The notes beneath the pieces were generated by a model. It had not been told where the DNA came from and made no database searches. It saw only the letters and a program-made list of their open reading frames with translations. From Timema cristinae (Eukaryota; Arthropoda; Insecta; Phasmatodea; Timematidae), in the NCBI GenBank assembly GCA_039000515.1, contig JBCFYV010000012.1, positions 83,864,193 to 83,928,192 on the forward strand: a stretch of DNA of 64,000 nt, given 5' to 3'. How positions within the stretch are numbered: position 1 is the stretch's first letter; every line of letters starts with the position of its first letter. Below are positions 36,206 through 48,119 of this stretch, one piece after another. The position numbers and the translations under genes are program-made.

Positions 36206-36488
36206 GAAATTCCATCAACTATACTACCAACAACCTCTAACATCTGTCTTGCCATCTCTTGAGTTGCCACATCCTGTAGCAGGTAAAGCAAGCGACAATA
36301 ACAAGGTGAAGGTTGTTGGCCAACCACAAAGGATTGTGGGCTTCGGTTTGTAATGGAGTATGGGGCGGGGGGAGAATATACAACCAGCTCTTTCTCAACC
36401 CTTCCAATGATGTTTCGATAGAGGGGCAGAGCATCTAGGTATTTCCCCCGATCCTCGGCCAATAATAGAACCTCCCTAAACCCTTTCA
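36200..36488 (-). CDS. Candidate minus-strand exon, unknown protein
   Basis: Read on the minus strand, a pyrimidine-rich tract and ctctaccag give a plausible splice acceptor at 36,489-36,490, followed by about 95 open codons. The predicted peptide is balanced and protein-like (for example KGFREVLLLAEDRGKY, ALPLYRNIIGRVEKEL, LLYLLQDVATQEMARQ), unlike the low-complexity frames elsewhere. The open frame then runs on into the purine-rich array and stops at 36,088. I see no clear donor and no partner exon, and I do not recognise the family. It could be one exon of a minus-strand host gene, a captured gene fragment, or chance. Confidence 0.3.
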
Positions 36489-37162
36489 CTGGTAGAGAAG
36501 TGACCAGAACAATAAAGAGGGCTGAGAAGGTCGTTGACTCTTCGCTCTATTTTCTCTCACTTCCTAGAAAAGTTCTTCGACTGTCTTTTGTTTGTCTTGG
36601 AAAGGGGAAGGGCGTGTTTCAGTTGTGTTTGTGATATTTGGGACGAAGGTTCATCTTGTGCGGGTAAACATATCCAAGATGGTGGACCTGTGTGTGCCCA
36701 TCTTGTTCCTGTTGTGTGGAAGGTAAGGTTAGGTTGGATGTGTGTGTGTGCGGGTGGAAAGGGGTCCATTTTAGGGTCAAAAACTTGGGAAACGAAAGAT
36801 TTGCGTGTTCTCACGTATTTCTGACGGTACCTGAAGAATTGCCAAACATGGTTACAGTTTCAGGTTTTAGAGGAAGTGTTCCGGTGACCTTTGACTGTCT
36901 TTTGCGGTACTCATACATGACCGGGGACGTATGTGTGTGGGTCAGTGTGGGTCAAATTACACCTGAAATGCAGTTAAAAAAAATATATGTTAAAATTTTA
37001 CCTCATTTAGTTGGTTGCTAAGAAATTTGTCTGGCGAACACTATCTGCGCTTCTCTTTTAAAATATATGATTTCTAACTCCAATTTTTTTGTATTAACAG
37101 CGTTTTCCCTTCGTTTACCTTGAAAGGTAGAACGTTTACGTTTATCTGTATCACTATGGTCT
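36489..37162. other. Anonymous GC-moderate sequence
   Basis: Overlapping open frames on both strands (36,534-37,021) have no recognised domain. A gtgtgtgtg-rich stretch lies near 36,740. Confidence 0.35.
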
Positions 37163-37170
37163 GGTTTATA

Positions 37171-37413
37171 ACTGATATTCAACCTGGGGTACGCATACCC
37201 CCAGGGATACTTTAATACACCTAAAGGGAGCGTTATATATATGTATATCATACACATTTATCATTTAAATCGTTATTATTAAATACATTCTTTTGGACGT
37301 AGTTTAGTTTATAAATATTTATAGCTTGAATTATGCACCAATAACTTTGGTGGTACAAAGTTGAAGATAAATTATATCTGGGGGTACCCAAACAGAAAAG
37401 GTTGAATATCACT
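37171..37413. mobile_element. hAT-type MITE with perfect 8-bp target duplication
   Basis: The 243-bp element has ends ACTGATATTCAACCT and, on the complement of the right end, AGTGATATTCAACCT (14 of 15 match). It is flanked by an identical 8-bp GGTTTATA at 37,163-37,170 and 37,414-37,421. Eight-base duplications and C/AGTG..TTCAACCT-like ends are characteristic of hAT elements. Near each end is a GGGGTAC/GTACCCC segment. No coding sequence. Confidence 0.85.
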
Positions 37414-37421
37414 GGTTTATA

Positions 37422-38097
37422 AGATAGTGCCATAGCTTAGATCGTCAAGTTAAGATGCTACCTTTCAGAGTAGATGGATTGTGCCGATTCATTAAATGTT
37501 GCCTAAATTAATCTATCAGAGTGTCCAGCGACCTGGAAAACAGAAAAATTCAGGGCATTTGCTTGGTCATGGGTTGAGCGTACTAATCTCAATTCTCAAT
37601 GTCAACATGTCATATATGTGTCGTCACCCCCCACCCCCAACCGCATATCATTAGCCAAAATTTAGTCATGGCTATGCGCATTCACGTGAATTCGATCACA
37701 CTAAAGGAAGAAAAAACTTCCAAAACTAATGTCCTAAAAAACTTCAAATTGTACTGGTGTAGAGTGATTATTATTTAATGTATCAATCAATATGATCCCA
37801 CTAAAATCTAACTTTTATCACTCTACCTAATGGCCCATCGTTTTAGATTAAAATCTTTTTAGTACCTGCATAGAATTACATAATTTCAGAATGTGTATGT
37901 GTCTAAAAATATTATCACATTAGGTTGTGATCTTAATAACATAATGTTTGTATTATATAGAGATTGGAAAAGTTGAAAACCTGTAAAAGTCGGGCCATTT
38001 TAAAATGTAGTTTGGCTGGACACCCTCTTTATATTGTAATAGCACATTTACATTAGTTTCAACTAGTTGTTTTGCACCATATATCGATATCCATGCT
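37422..38097. other. Anonymous AT-rich sequence
   Basis: No feature is recognised. Confidence 0.35.
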
Positions 38098-38265
38098 ACA
38101 CATATGCTTACACTAATGGAAGTAGGAATTAGCAAGTTAGAATTGATATAAAATGTGCCCACATTCGCGTAAAGAAAGACTGGGAAACAGTTTATGAAAA
38201 ATTACCTCAGTCGACTTAATTTTATCCGATCGGTATTCCAACCCCAAACTCCCCATCACTTTTCA
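38098..38265 (-). mobile_element. tRNA-derived SINE, family 2 (reverse, degraded)
   Basis: Plus-strand cccacattcgcgtaaagaaa is the complement of the core, and atatgcttacactaatgg is the complement of the tail. Confidence 0.55.
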
Positions 38266-38476
38266 TGTTGGACATTTGGTTGGGATTATTATCACTTGCA
38301 ATTTATAGAATCTTGGATGTATTTATTAAAATGTTTAGTTAATCCTATTTTAATTTAAATATCTTATTAACCCTTTTCAATCTCGGCTCTTTTAAAATAT
38401 TCAGTCGTTTCAGTTATTTTGTCTTTGGCATAGTGACAGTCTAATTGGATGACCTTACTGATAGGTGTGGGAGTTC

Positions 38477-38837
38477 TTAAGGTGGAATGGTAGGGGACGC
38501 GAGAAAAGTTAAGTGTTTTTGTAGTTTTTGTAACATAAATAATTTAAAATATTGCTTCAGTTCAAACATAAGAGATTAATTTTCTTCAAATGGTGGTATC
38601 AACAGTTGTTGAATATAGACTATGTGATGAGCATAATTACATTAGATGAAAACTTTTTAAATTAAGGAAAAAAGTTGTCATTAAAAAAAATGATTTCCCC
38701 TTAACCCATATTCATGTTAAGAAAATTAAACTCTCTGTACTGATGCAATATTTGATTTATTTTGACAAAAAAATGCTTTATAAAAATTGCCAAACAAAAA
38801 CTGATCTTTATTCGCGTCCTCATAATCCCCAACTTAA
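38477..38837. mobile_element. TTAA foldback MITE, complete
   Basis: Perfect TTAA on both sides (38,477-38,480 and 38,834-38,837). The left end ggtggaatggtaggggacgc faces the right-end complement. The inner arms (attaattttcttcaaatg against agaaaattaaactctctg) are complementary. About 361 bp, no gene; related copies at 11.5, 20.0 and 23.9 kb. Confidence 0.85.
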
Positions 38838-39974
38838 ACTTGAAAACCACTAAACCAATCCTCGTTTATCTGATAATGTTTTGTTATGAGTATGGCCCTG
38901 TAAAAATATGACTATCTGTTAGAAGAAGACTACTACTTTATTTGATCTCAGAATTGTAATATTTTGCAATTAAATTATTGTAATCACCTCTCTTTTAGTT
39001 CGAACCATTATTATGAAACAATCAACAACTTTTTAAGAGCCCGTTTTACCCCACGGTTAACAACTAACTTAATTTATAGAACAGTTTATTAATATAAACA
39101 AGTAAAACCATTTTACAATCTTAAAAAATACTGGAAAGTAATTTATTTTAAAATTAAAACAAGATTATTTTAAACTGATCACAAAATTAAAACTTGAATA
39201 AATGTAGGGATATTTTTTTATTATAGCAACGCAAATATTTGTTATTAAAGTTCACAGCAATGTTTATTTTTGTATCAAAAGTATGTTACTCAAAGCGTAC
39301 AAATCGCATCTTATTTTTTTGAAGTAGATAACACAAAACACCCTTAAGAACACTTAAGACCTCAGACCATTACCTATTGTCATTGCTGGCCAATTAAACC
39401 GACCTATACATGCAGAAATAATCCAAGGCTGCATGTATCTAGAAAGACCACAGCAAACCAAATCAGCCAATCAGACAGGGACAAACCCTCCACTCCGGAA
39501 ATTGCACACAATTCTCACCAATTAACACATCCTCGTGATACCTTCTAAATACTTCGTTTGATGGGACATCTTCAAAATGTATACCATCATGACAGCCGTT
39601 GCCATCTTCATTATTCCCAGTTCAGTCGTGCGCAGACTCCATTGGAGCCCGTATCGCCATGTCTGAATTCCCTCAGTAAAAAACTAAAAGGTGAAATTAG
39701 CCTATTCTCAGGGACTTTTACGTTAAATACCTCATTTTTGGGATCAAAGTAAGTGGTTAGAAACACAAATAGTCTTCATACAAATAAATATATTTTTTAA
39801 CGAAATAACCACAGAAAATTCTGAGACAGTCGAGGATTGCCTTAGAGACTAATCTTCATGAGAAATACTACAGTGTGAGGATATATCTCTTATAATAGGC
39901 GGCACCCTTAAGGTTAAATGTGTGCAGCAGCATCACACACGACTTCGTCCTAGCTCTTTTAATTTTCTTTGGAA
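38838..39974. other. Anonymous AT-rich sequence
   Basis: No feature is recognised. Confidence 0.35.
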
Positions 39975-40222
39975 CCGAGTCTTAGTACCTGTTTAAGTTG
40001 TACGCATATCTACTAATTATGCTAATTAGTTCGGGATGAGGACGGTTAAATTTAAGAGTAAGTGTACCCGCACTTGATTGGAAAAACCAAGTGGAAAACC
40101 ATCTTGGAAAAACCACTCTCAATACACCCAACTGAGATTCGTACCCAGATCTTCCAGTCATCAGCATTCTAATCTAACATAAGAGTGACGCCTTATACCA
40201 TGTGGCCACTGAAGCAGGTCTA
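39975..40222 (-). mobile_element. tRNA-derived SINE, family 2 (reverse)
   Basis: Plus-strand actaattatgctaattagtt (tail), gtgtacccgcacttgattgg (core) and gagattcgtacccagatctt (B box complement) are recognisable, ending with the head complement near 40,215. Confidence 0.7.
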
Positions 40223-40887
40223 AAGCTCTAATAGGTTGTGTGTTAGGGCACACCGAAACCGACGAGCAAAATAAACGCGCATTTCACAATTAGCTGAGCA
40301 GTAGAACAACTATGCGATCTTAAACTGAGGAAAGTCTGATGGTGTCGTTTTGAAGTTGAATGTCAATTTCTCGGAACTAAACATGGCGGACAAAGAGGCA
40401 GCGCATGCTCACGTGACAGCTGCGACCACCAACACCAATTTACACCTGTTACCATATTACTGACACAAATTTCCGGCACGAAAGGCCGCAAAAACACGAA
40501 GCCTCCCCTTCGTTTGTTTTATTTCCTCAAGGTCTTATCTAATGCTCGCCCGCCACTGGCCGAGAGTGATAGACTAAAGACGAGCTACTATGTGATAGGG
40601 GATCGATCCTGCGGACGTCAAGTTGACATCGACTGACCTCATGAGGCCTGGGTTTACAGCCTCTTCTGAGGATTGCTGGTGCAATTTTCTTTAGATACAA
40701 TAATTCTATTCACCTAGGCTAGATAATTTAAATGGTTGATAGTTGAGCATAACGTTCAGATCCAAACAGATCGCACGGTTTTGGGTCTTGATATATTTTA
40801 GTCTCGGAACAGTAAACAAAGCTCTCTTCTTAGTGCCAGCCTCCCAAAACGTACACAGCTGCACTCCCCCACACAAGAGCAACAAAA
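40223..40887. other. Intergenic sequence upstream of ovo
   Basis: GC is higher at 40,370-40,620. A 26-codon frame with a good start context (aacATGG) begins at 40,383 and stops at 40,461. It offers no in-phase donor for the first visible ovo exon, so it is not called as a gene. Confidence 0.35.
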
Positions 40888-41080
40888 TACTATCACTGGC
40901 TTGCCGGTGAGAGGTCGAGGCTCGAATCCTAGCGGGGTGTAATGAGGGTGTTTTTTTAAACTTTGTTTTCAACTCTCTTTACGTATATACGGCTATATAT
41001 TCTCGATATTTTTCCTCTCATCTTTACCCTATTCAGTGTAAATATGCTGATACACCTGGAGGATACTAAAACACGGTGTA
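40888..41080 (+). mobile_element. tRNA-derived SINE, family 2
   Basis: The head tggcttgccggtgagaggtc, B box ggctcgaatcctagc, a degraded core, and a tail with aggatactaaaacacggtg. It lies 600 bp upstream of the first visible ovo exon. Confidence 0.65.
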
Positions 41081-41691
41081 CACACACACAAACACAAACA
41101 ACATAATACGCACATTTCCTGCCTAGACTGTACTCGTAAAACTGTCGTATAGTAACAAACTCTTTTTGTTTTTCACCTATGTAATGTAATGATATACTCC
41201 AAAATTCCATTATACTGCCCCAAAAATTCCCCTGAGTGAACGAAACAATCTCTTCTAAAATATATAGAATTAAAGGTTGGCTGGCTCTGCACTGGCCATC
41301 CACACCCCCTTTCCCCACTACGACTCCTTTCGCGGCCAGATGAATGGATCCTTGCGGTATTTTTCTTTCAAATATCATTGTTTGGTTCTTCCCGTCCTAC
41401 AGCTGTTGGTCACTTCCTGTCCACATGGTCTAAGGATGGCTAAGCTACGTGACGCTCACTCAATTATTGCGGTAGTTGCCATAAGTCTTCAAACTATCTG
41501 CGGTCTTTCAGCATTCCCCTGGAGAGAGTGATGAACAACGTTATCCGAACCCCCCCCCAGTAGTTGGTAGACCCAACCTTTTGGAACGAAACCAATGTAT
41601 TTACATTACACCCTGTGTTTGAACCAAACCAACACTTCATCCTGCATCCAAACCAGACCAATAATTTCACCTTGTTGTTCTTGTGTTTCAG

Positions 41692-43463
41692 ATCGGCCCC
41701 CCAATAAGCCCCAAGATGACGACCGTCTCTTCCCCCGTCCACCCACTCCCGACAGTTCCTCACCAGGCAGTCCCACCAAGCCGGACACAGGACCACGAGC
41801 CCTGGCACCGCGGCGCTTCATTTCCTCCATCCTGGGTGGTGACGTTCCCTACTCCGGCTCTACCACCCCTTCCCCCGCCCCAATTGCCCGGCCCCATATT
41901 CCCACCAGGGCTGAGCGCAAGGAGTACCTCCCAATTCCACCCCCACCCCCTGCACCACCATCCTCCCCGCCCACACCCCCTCCACTCCCCCCACCCACTC
42001 CTACCCCAGCAGTACGCTGCCAACAGGTCTCTGTCATACAAAGGACACCACCCATCCCGCCCCCAGTACCAGATAAGCCAGCGTTGGTGTCATCTGACGA
42101 GGACGACGCAGTTGAGGAGGCCGTGCTGATGCAGGAACCGGAGCAAGAAGCCCCGATAGACTACCATGTGCCTAAGAAGCGTCCCTCCACGGAGGAGCGT
42201 CGTGAGACCGAGGACGCTCGGGAGCGAGAACTCCGGCGCTGCAACAGTCTCAAGATTGTGAGTCGACGCCCTCCCCTGAGTTTGATCCTGGGGCGGCAGC
42301 TAACTGGAGGCAAGCCCCGCGTTGCGGCGGCGGGTCACGGCCATACAGGCCGCTCCGGGGGTGGGGGTCCCTCGGGTGGAGGCCACCAGAGTGCCGGTGG
42401 TGGCCACAACTCCTCAATGAACTACAGTGGGGGAGGTGGAGGTGGGGTGTCTTCTGGAGGGGGTGGTGGTATGCTGGGAGGCAGCACCGGGGGTGGTGGA
42501 GGTTCAATGAACCCCGGTGGTGGGGGACGAGGAACCAACTATGGGCCCAACAGTCCACCTACCGGGTCACTTCCCCCCTTTTACGAGAGTCTAAAAGGTG
42601 GCGGTGGAGGAGGTTTGGGTGTCGGGGGTGGTGCGGGTGGACATCCGTTCAACCCCGGCAACGGTTACGGCCTTCTCCCTGCTGGGCTTTCTATGGACTG
42701 TGACACGGGGCAAGATTCGGGGATGGGGTACGCTGGGGGCGGCACGGCCGCCGCCCATCACAAGCAGTACTCGATGTTGCAGAATATGTGCGCCTCCTAT
42801 GGCCTGGTCACCGTTAAAGAAGATATCGACGATGATCTCAGTGAATACACCTCAAAGCTGTGTGACACCCGGGATCCACTGCCCCCAGTGCACCTCCTAG
42901 GGGGCTCGGCCAACAACCTGCTAGCCAACAACTACCTGGGAAACAACCCTTACGACGTGAGTGACTCTATGATGGTGGACCTGGTGTCTGGGGGAGCGGT
43001 GGACCCGCTCCAGTTTACTGCTACTCTAACGTTCTCCAGCCCCTCGGACCACAACGCGCTGCTGGAGAGCCTTTCGGATGACCTGTTCCTCCAGAGGATG
43101 TCCTCGGATGATGACCTAGGTGACAATAACAATAACAGCGTGGAGACAGACCATGCACTGCTGAACGACGGTCTGAGTTCGAGTCCCAGGTTGCAGCAAG
43201 AGCAGAACATCCCCCCTCCCGTAGAACCCTCGGTGGACCCATTTCCGGAACACTGCCAGAACGGGGTGGGAGGCCTGACCAGGAGTTTTGATACGTCCCG
43301 GAATTATGCAGCCCCCACGCACTTCAACAAGAGCGCGTTGTTCATGAGCGGTGGAGGTGGCAATCACCAAGAGCCGTACCACAGTCTCCCCAAGGAGCGG
43401 CAGGAGCTGGCCCTCCACATCTGCTCGAGTTCCCCCGCGCCCTCTGAGGAGTCCCAGTTGCAG
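41692..43463 (+). CDS. ovo: ovo/shavenbaby, long internal coding exon
   Basis: Ovo/Shavenbaby is a C2H2 transcription factor controlling epidermal trichome differentiation and germline development in insects. This exon supplies the regulatory part. It begins after ttgtgtttcag (acceptor) with two bases of a split codon and ends CAG|GTGTGT after 590 full codons. Visible segments, numbered from its first full codon, are: Pro/Ser-rich 1-150; IDYHVPKKR about 154; NSLKIVSRRPPLSLILGR about 182; Gly-rich about 215-325; acidic VKEDIDDDLSEYTSKLCDTR about 375; DPLQFTATLTFSSPSDHNAL about 436; LSDDLFLQRMSSDDD, an acidic tract. These motifs and the downstream fingers identify the gene. The open frame continues upstream to 41,595, but the acceptor makes that part intronic. 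The start-codon exon is outside or unrecognised. Confidence 0.9.
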
Positions 43464-44136
43464 GTGTGTTCCTTTACTGAGCATTGTGCAATTTACACCA
43501 TGACTATCTCCAGCTCTTTAATGCTCCAATCATGAAATATTTTCTAGCTCATACATTTTAAACATAAGCTAAATCTGCGAAGGTGAGGTGAGTAGTTAGA
43601 AGAAATGTACACAATTTAGCATGGAAAGAGGATGAGGAAAATCTGAGCGTTAAACCAGTAATGGACAATTATTTCCAGTGAATCCTGGTGAGATTCGAAT
43701 TCCTGCAATCCAGTTTGTTGTGAGCCTCTTGCATATCATGTGACCAAAAATACAGGTCAAATATTAATAATAATCATTCACAATAAAGGATTTTCCTATA
43801 CACGTTTTAACACACATTTAAATAAGCACACGACCCACGAACTAATGCACAGATCCATATACTTACATGCACAAATACATGGAACTAAATTATTTTTCAT
43901 CATATCCTACTACTCATAAGGGTTATACCCATATTCAAACTAATGAGGAAAGTAGAATTTAGAGGAAAAGCAATCACATTTGCATGGAAGGAAAGTGGGA
44001 AAACATTTAGGAAAAACACCTCACCACAACCAGCTAAGACTATAACCCCGAAATATTCATCCTCAGTACAATTGAAAAGACACCTTTTTCCAGAAATCTG
44101 ACAGATTTCTATATCCTGTTTGTGTGTACCCCACAG
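43464..44136 (+). other. ovo intron with reversed family-2 SINE near its 3' end
   Basis: The intron is bounded by GTGTGT and ..ccccacag. A family-2 SINE in reverse orientation occupies about 43,885-44,065 (plus-strand ctactactcataagggttat and cacatttgcatggaaggaaa). It ends about 70 bp before the next exon. Confidence 0.75.
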
Positions 44137-44400
44137 GTGCAGGTGCAGATGCACCACCATCAGAACAACCACAACCACCACCAACAGCCCCTCCTGTCCC
44201 CTGGCCTGTCATTCTCCGGGTCTGGACTGGATCTTGACTCGCCAACCACGATGTCTCTCCCTTCCCCAGGCGGGGCAAGCTGCAGTCTGGATGAGAACGG
44301 GTCCATGTCTCCTCCCGGGAGTATCAGTGGACGCAGAGATTCCAGCGACATCAGCAACATCTCTTCCTTGCAGGTCCGGGTCAACATCCTGCAGCAGAGG
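44137..44400 (+). CDS. ovo: ovo/shavenbaby, His/Ser-rich exon
   Basis: The acceptor is gtaccccacag and the donor is cagcagagg|gtgagc. The exon is 264 bp, exactly 88 codons, phase 0 at both ends, so it could be skipped without a frameshift. The peptide begins VQVQMHHHQNNHNHHQQ, has SP/SG-rich sequence (SFSGSGLDLDSPTTMSLPSP) and ends VRVNILQQR, which joins directly to LGLPGD of the next exon. That junction reads like the Ovo segment just before the finger domain. Confidence 0.88.
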
Positions 44401-44611
44401 GTGAGCAGGTCAACTTGATTCAGGCGACAGCAAGGGGGACATTGACCGGCTCACTTTAGGGGTGTTGTTGGCTGATAGGAGAGGGCATAGACATTTAGTA
44501 ACAGTGTGAAACATGCAAAGTTCAGAAATAAAACCAGCCAATGCCAAATAGCCCTAGTCATTAGGAGCATACTTTTATCAACTCTGAGACGAAATTTTGC
44601 CATTGGAAGTA

Positions 44612-44948
44612 GAGTAAACCAAATGTAACATTCTTATATGACCTGAGAACAACACACACAAAGTCATTGGTACCTTAATTTTAATTGAAGAAGGGGATAT
44701 TGTTATTGGAGGCAGAGCCTTTTAAATGGAAATAGTCTTATATGACCCAGGAACATACACAACTCATTGGTGCCTTAATTTTAACTGTAGAAGGGGATAT
44801 TTTTATTGGAAGCAGAGCCTTCTAAATGTAAACAGTCTTATATGACCCAGGAACATACACAACAAAGTCAATGGTACCTTAATTTTAGTTGGAGAAGGGG
44901 ATATTGTTGGAAGCAAAGTCCATCTAAATGTAAACAGTCTTATTTGAC
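44612..44948. repeat. About 103-bp tandem repeat, 3 copies
   Basis: The motif agtcttatatgacccaggaa recurs at about 103-bp spacing (44,631; 44,735; 44,837; 44,938, the first and last diverged). Each is followed by ggtaccttaattttaattg and gaaggggatattgttattgg. Confidence 0.85.
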
Positions 44949-45717
44949 TATAACAATAATATTGGACTGTATTTTATTAGTCCTCATATTTTTAATCTGT
45001 TGAATGTTCTGATCAGAAATAATTATTTTCTTTGGCTATAGAGTTATTTGGCATCTAGCTGCTCTCCATTTTGTTTCAAGAACTATGATTGTTTCTACTA
45101 ATATCAGCTTTTTAAGGTTGAAATTCAGTAATATAGAAGGCCTTCTTGCTTTTTTCTACCAACACGCTCTTGTTGATTGGTGTATGAACATATTAGATAT
45201 ACTAATAAAAATGAATATTTTATCCCATTTTTAGTTGATACATTCAAAAATATCCACTTAAATGCAAAAAAATTTTCAAAGAAAACATTACAAAATCTTA
45301 ACAAATAGTGAGCGAGTTATGAAGGATTCTGAATTCTTGTTTTAGGTGAAAATTCACTTGGTTTATTTTTTTAAATTAACCCTCATATAATTTATATAAT
45401 AATGTTATGTTGTAATATTTGCAGCTCTAAATACATTAAAAATCATATATTTGCGAAGTGTTCTTACTAAAAAATGTTGTCATGGAAAATAAATTACTTT
45501 TTTAATAAGTGAAATTCCAGCTAAATTCTTGCTAGAAGTGTCCAATCACCACACACTATTTAAATAAAAGCACCCGGTAGAGTCTTTGTCTGATTCACTT
45601 ATAAAATGTAAAGCAAAAGCACCTTATTTAGTCAATAATTACATTTTTTCTAGATTTTTGTTGTGATTATTTATTTATTCCATAATATTTAATAGTTACA
45701 AAACTAATGCTCTTATT

Positions 45718-46001
45718 TATTACTATTATCACCACATCTTACTACCCGTTCGTGTTATACACACGCTAATGTGTAATGGTAGGGTGATTGTGAGATGAAA
45801 TGAAGGACCTACAGTTTAACTTGGGATCTGAACCACGGTGGAGGCCTGGCATTCCACACATTCACAAGTTGTGATTAATACACGTCTTGTCAGAGGTTAA
45901 GGAAGGTTTGGCAATCAGATAAATCTGTGCTGGGACTGAGGATTGAGCCCCAGACCCAGCACAGAGGCCCAACACCTTACCCCTAGATCACCAGGTCATC
46001 C
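45718..46001 (-). mobile_element. tRNA-derived SINE, family 3 (reverse, in ovo intron)
   Basis: On the minus strand: ctggtgatctaggggtaagg (A box), gctcaatcctcagtcccagc (B box), a body with gtggaatgccaggcc and gtaggtccttcat, and a tail with cattagcgtgtgtataacac and gtaagatgtggtgataatag. It matches 58,786-59,062 and 56,301-56,525. The tail is shared with family 2. Confidence 0.85.
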
Positions 46002-47151
46002 CTCATTTATTGACTATATTTAAATATATTTGAAACACAGAGTACACTATAAACAAAAATTAAACTCTTAGTGAATGATTGGTCACAAATCTCGTTTCAT
46101 CCCAACAACATAAAATCTCCTCACTATCAATAATTTTACAGAGTTGTAAAATTATGTGACAAAGTTAGAGTAAATTTTAAATTGTAAAACTTGTTCACTG
46201 TCATGAAAGACATGTTTTTCATCTGAATTAAATTTAGTATCGTTTATATCAATGACTAAGCTAACCACCCACTCACATCAGGAAAAATGTATCATATAAA
46301 ATTTAAGGGATATTTTTTTATTCACAAAGATACACAAGCTGTGCCCAATCAACTTGAATGCTTTACTGTTTATTTATTTTGATATGTTAAGAAAATTGTT
46401 GAATAGATTTAACCAACAAATGTTAATTTCATTCACTGTTGAAATGTTAGTTCAGCATCCAAATACAGTTATCCACTGTTATTTAAGGAAGAGAACCCCA
46501 GTTGGGCTTAAGTAGATGTTTGATAAATTTTGCTGTTCTCGATGTTAACCCAGGATACAAGGGTCATTATAATTTATTGCTAGATTTTTTAACAGCACAA
46601 TTTCTTACTCCCTATGACTGAGTGGCCAGGGAAGCCATTTTCAGGTTTAGGATATTCTGGTTCTATTCCAGGCTAGTACCTAGATTAACTTTGTATTTTT
46701 GTGTCTGTTTGATCTACTATATAGCTAGGTATACACTGGTTGTGTGCCGAGTGTTGAATGCTGCTGTTCTAGTGTAAGTTTATGAGTTGTGCACTGGTAT
46801 AGTCAGCCTTGTGCTTAGAAAAGTGTTTGACATTTAAAAAAATGCTTTAAACTTTCTTTATTCAAGTTTCTCATTATTAATGGAACAATCTCTGAGATTT
46901 AAGAAAACTTATTCTAATCCCAGTTCAAGCTATGAGTGACTTGTTAAGATAAAACAAGTCTAAAGAGAATGTATTTAAAGCTCTGTATCCATTATTATCC
47001 TGGACAGATATGAAATGGCCCCTCCGACTCAGGGATTAAACTTATCTCCCTATTCAGTTAAGAGTCAAACCCACTAGCTTACACCTAACTCTAATGGTAG
47101 CTACTTGAATTGCCTTAAGCCACTGTTCGCTAACCTACCTTTGTTTTGCAG

Positions 47152-47485
47152 CTGGGTCTGCCCGGAGACGTAGCCCTTGAGTTTGTCAACGGCGGTCATG
47201 GAATAAAGAACCCCCTGGCCAACCATGACATAGGTCCTGGACACCAGCGCTCCCACCGCTCAAGTGGTGACATGGAGAAGCTTCCCCCGATGCCTGCGGT
47301 GTCAGCTGGCCCTGACGACCCCTCAAGGTTCAGTTGTCGAGTTTGTTCCAAAAGCTTCAGCCTCCAACGATTACTAAACAGGCATATGAAGTGTCACAGT
47401 GATGTTAAGAGGTACCTGTGCACCTTCTGTGGGAAGGGCTTCAACGATACTTTTGACCTCAAGAGACACACCCGGACACACACAG
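47152..47485 (+). CDS. ovo: ovo/shavenbaby exon with zinc fingers 1 and 2
   Basis: The acceptor is tgttttgcag and the donor acacag|GTGGGT. The peptide begins LGLPGDVALEFVNGGHGIKN, a segment typical of Ovo proteins. It encodes finger 1 (CRVCSKSFSLQRLLNRHMKC plus H; from about 47,335) and finger 2 (CTFCGKGFNDTFDLKRHTRT plus H; about 47,418-47,481), with all zinc ligands present. The linker before finger 2 is CHSDVKRYL. The last base is the first position of the glycine codon in the THTG linker, completed by GA of the next exon. Confidence 0.95.

Positions 47486-48119
<634 letters not shown>

Larger units (their letters stand above)
44401..47151 (+). other. ovo intron 2 of the visible set
   Basis: A 2.75-kb intron bounded by GTGAGC and tttgttttgcag. 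It holds a 103-bp tandem repeat (44,612-44,948), a reversed family-3 SINE (45,718-46,001) and a possible tRNA-like relic near 46,616-46,680 (tgactgagtggccaggg with ggttctattcc). Confidence 0.75.

Noticed and set aside
40383..40463. 26-codon frame with good start context as a possible ovo first exon
   Set aside because: It stops quickly and has no donor in the phase needed by the exon at 41,692.
41595..41691. Upstream extension of the long ovo open frame
   Set aside because: A good polypyrimidine tract and CAG acceptor end at 41,691, and the peptide before it is not Ovo-like. The extension is read-through into intron.
41606..43484. Several long antisense frames opposite the ovo exon
   Set aside because: They are shadows caused by the GC- and Gly-rich coding sequence on the plus strand.
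43464..43535. Downstream extension of the long ovo open frame
   Set aside because: A CAG|GTGTGT donor at 43,463 joins in phase with the next exon. The extra codons look intronic.
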